From a virus, in the IMG/VR virus record IMGVR_UViG_3300012919_000005, positions 1-64,000 of that record: a stretch of 64,000 nt of DNA. One strand, written 5' to 3'. Positions 63,189 to 64,000 of the stretch are shown here, one piece after another. The notes beneath the pieces were generated by a model. That model worked only from the letters and a program-made list of their open reading frames with translations, did not search any database and was not told the DNA's origin. The translations under genes and the position numbers were made by a program. Positions within the stretch are counted from its first letter, which is position 1, and each line of letters starts with the position of its first letter.

Positions 63189-64000
63189 CTGCTTCTCGTA
63201 CGGAGAAAATGTAGAGCTTGATTTAACAAACTCTACTCTTACGCAGTTAGTAGGAACAAATGGTGTCGGTAAGTCATCTATTCCACTAATATTAGAAGAG
63301 GTATTATTCAACAAAAACAGTAAAGGTGTTAAAAAAGCTGATATTCCTAATAGATATGCAAACAAAGGATATAGTATAAATCTTACTTTCTCTGTAGATG
63401 AAGATGATTACGAGATAGATGTAAATAGAAAAACTAGTATAAAGTGTAAATTACTAAAAAATGGAAAAGACATATCTTCGCATACAGCAACAAATACATA
63501 TAAAACAGTAGAAGAGCTATTAAAATTAGATTTTAAGACATTTACACAGTTAGTATATCAAAATACTAATGCAAGTTTGCAGTTTTTAACTGCCACAGAT
63601 ACTAACCGTAAAAAGTTCTTGATTGACTTATTGAACTTAGACCAATATGTAGATTTTTTTGAAGTGTTTAAAGAAGAAACAAGGCTTTCATCTCAGCAAT
63701 TGTCACACCTAAATGGAAGATCAGAACAAATTGTTTCATGGTTACAAGACAACAAATCGATGGATATGACACTACTATCAAAAGTGGATTTACCAAAAAT
63801 CTCGGAAGAAGATGAAGAAACTTTACGTTCACTATTAATAGAAATTGAAAATATCTCTGAAAATAACAGAAAAATTTTAGCAAATGAAAATTATAAACAA
63901 GCGTTAAAAGAAATCAGTATTTCCCAGTACCAGAATCTTGTAGCAAACGGAAAGATTGAAGATACAAAATTAAAAAGAGAAAGTCTAGGAACATGGAAGT
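63157..64000 (+). CDS. Recombination ATPase, gp46/SbcC-like (3' end outside window)
   Basis: Open from a GTG at 63157 (GGAG seven bases before) to the right edge, at least 281 codons. LVGTNGVGKSSI is the Walker A; KLTWSNCFSYGENVEL is the usual N-terminal strand, and the later part is coiled-coil. Missing the signature motif and Walker B, which are beyond the window. Confidence 0.92.
   Translation, partial: MIILKKLTWSNCFSYGENVELDLTNSTLTQLVGTNGVGKSSIPLILEEVLFNKNSKGVKKADIPNRYANKGYSINLTFSVDEDDYEIDVNRKTSIKCKLLKNGKDISSHTATNTYKTVEELLKLDFKTFTQLVYQNTNASLQFLTATDTNRKKFLIDLLNLDQYVDFFEVFKEETRLSSQQLSHLNGRSEQIVSWLQDNKSMDMTLLSKVDLPKISEEDEETLRSLLIEIENISENNRKILANENYKQALKEISISQYQNLVANGKIEDTKLKRESLGTWK

Noticed and set aside
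1-64000. Temperate prophage interpretation
   Set aside because: No integrase, excisionase, CI-type repressor or attachment core was seen in the window; the HTH proteins are a multi-copy family unlike phage repressors. The ends of the genome are unseen.

Overview
The window is an internal piece of an AT-rich, double-stranded DNA tailed-phage genome; both ends cut through genes. It carries an HK97-type capsid with a lambda-type non-contractile tail (siphovirus), plus a self-contained DNA replication and recombination set. No integrase, CI-type repressor, tRNA or CRISPR array was seen, so a virulent lifestyle is likely. Many tiny genes resemble ones I associate with marine phages of Proteobacteria (pelagiphages, marine T4-like phages); a marine proteobacterial host is an inference. 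Nearly all promoters are near-consensus sigma70 sites with an exact 17-bp spacer, so transcription probably relies on host RNA polymerase.

Layout. Bases 1-31,200 are the late region, read leftward. From its start it runs TerS - IscU - small basic protein - A-type Fe-S carrier - two small membrane proteins - CsgF - CsgG - curlin-like fibre - FecR-domain protein - secreted protein - two basic proteins - CHASE2 adenylate cyclase, then a second promoter and a run of tiny basic or zinc-binding genes up to TerL. A third promoter leads into HNH, portal, a fused protease/major capsid protein, connectors, tail tube, a -1 frameshifted G/GT chaperone pair, tape measure, and M, L, K, I and J (J continues off the left edge). 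About 9 kb of non-virion cargo therefore sits between terS and terL.

Bases 31,200-37,600 hold the divergent control region, a small rightward operon (exonuclease, HAD phosphatase, membrane peptides), and then an RNA-rich, gene-poor island. The island has several rightward and three leftward promoters with little or no coding capacity, ending in a structured non-coding RNA of about 807 nt with its own promoter and terminator.

Bases 37,600-64,000 are read rightward: small accessory genes (MazG-like, Api92-like, HTH paralogues), an inverted island with ribosomal protein bS21, an HTH protein and a second structured RNA, Hsp20 behind a structured leader, a lysis cassette (GH24 lysozyme, spanins, holin candidate), glutaredoxin, a PC4-like protein, a split NAD-dependent ligase, DnaB helicase, primase, DNA polymerase I, a cytochrome c/DoxX-like cassette, UvsW-like helicase, SSB candidate, peroxiredoxin and gp47/gp46 recombination nuclease (gp46 runs off the right edge).

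The most unusual content is a phage-borne curli-type (type VIII) secretion set next to FecR and a CHASE2 cyclase; an IscU/IscA-like pair coupled to TerS in the same operon as a gpL tail-tip protein with Fe-S-ligand cysteines; and the non-coding RNA island.
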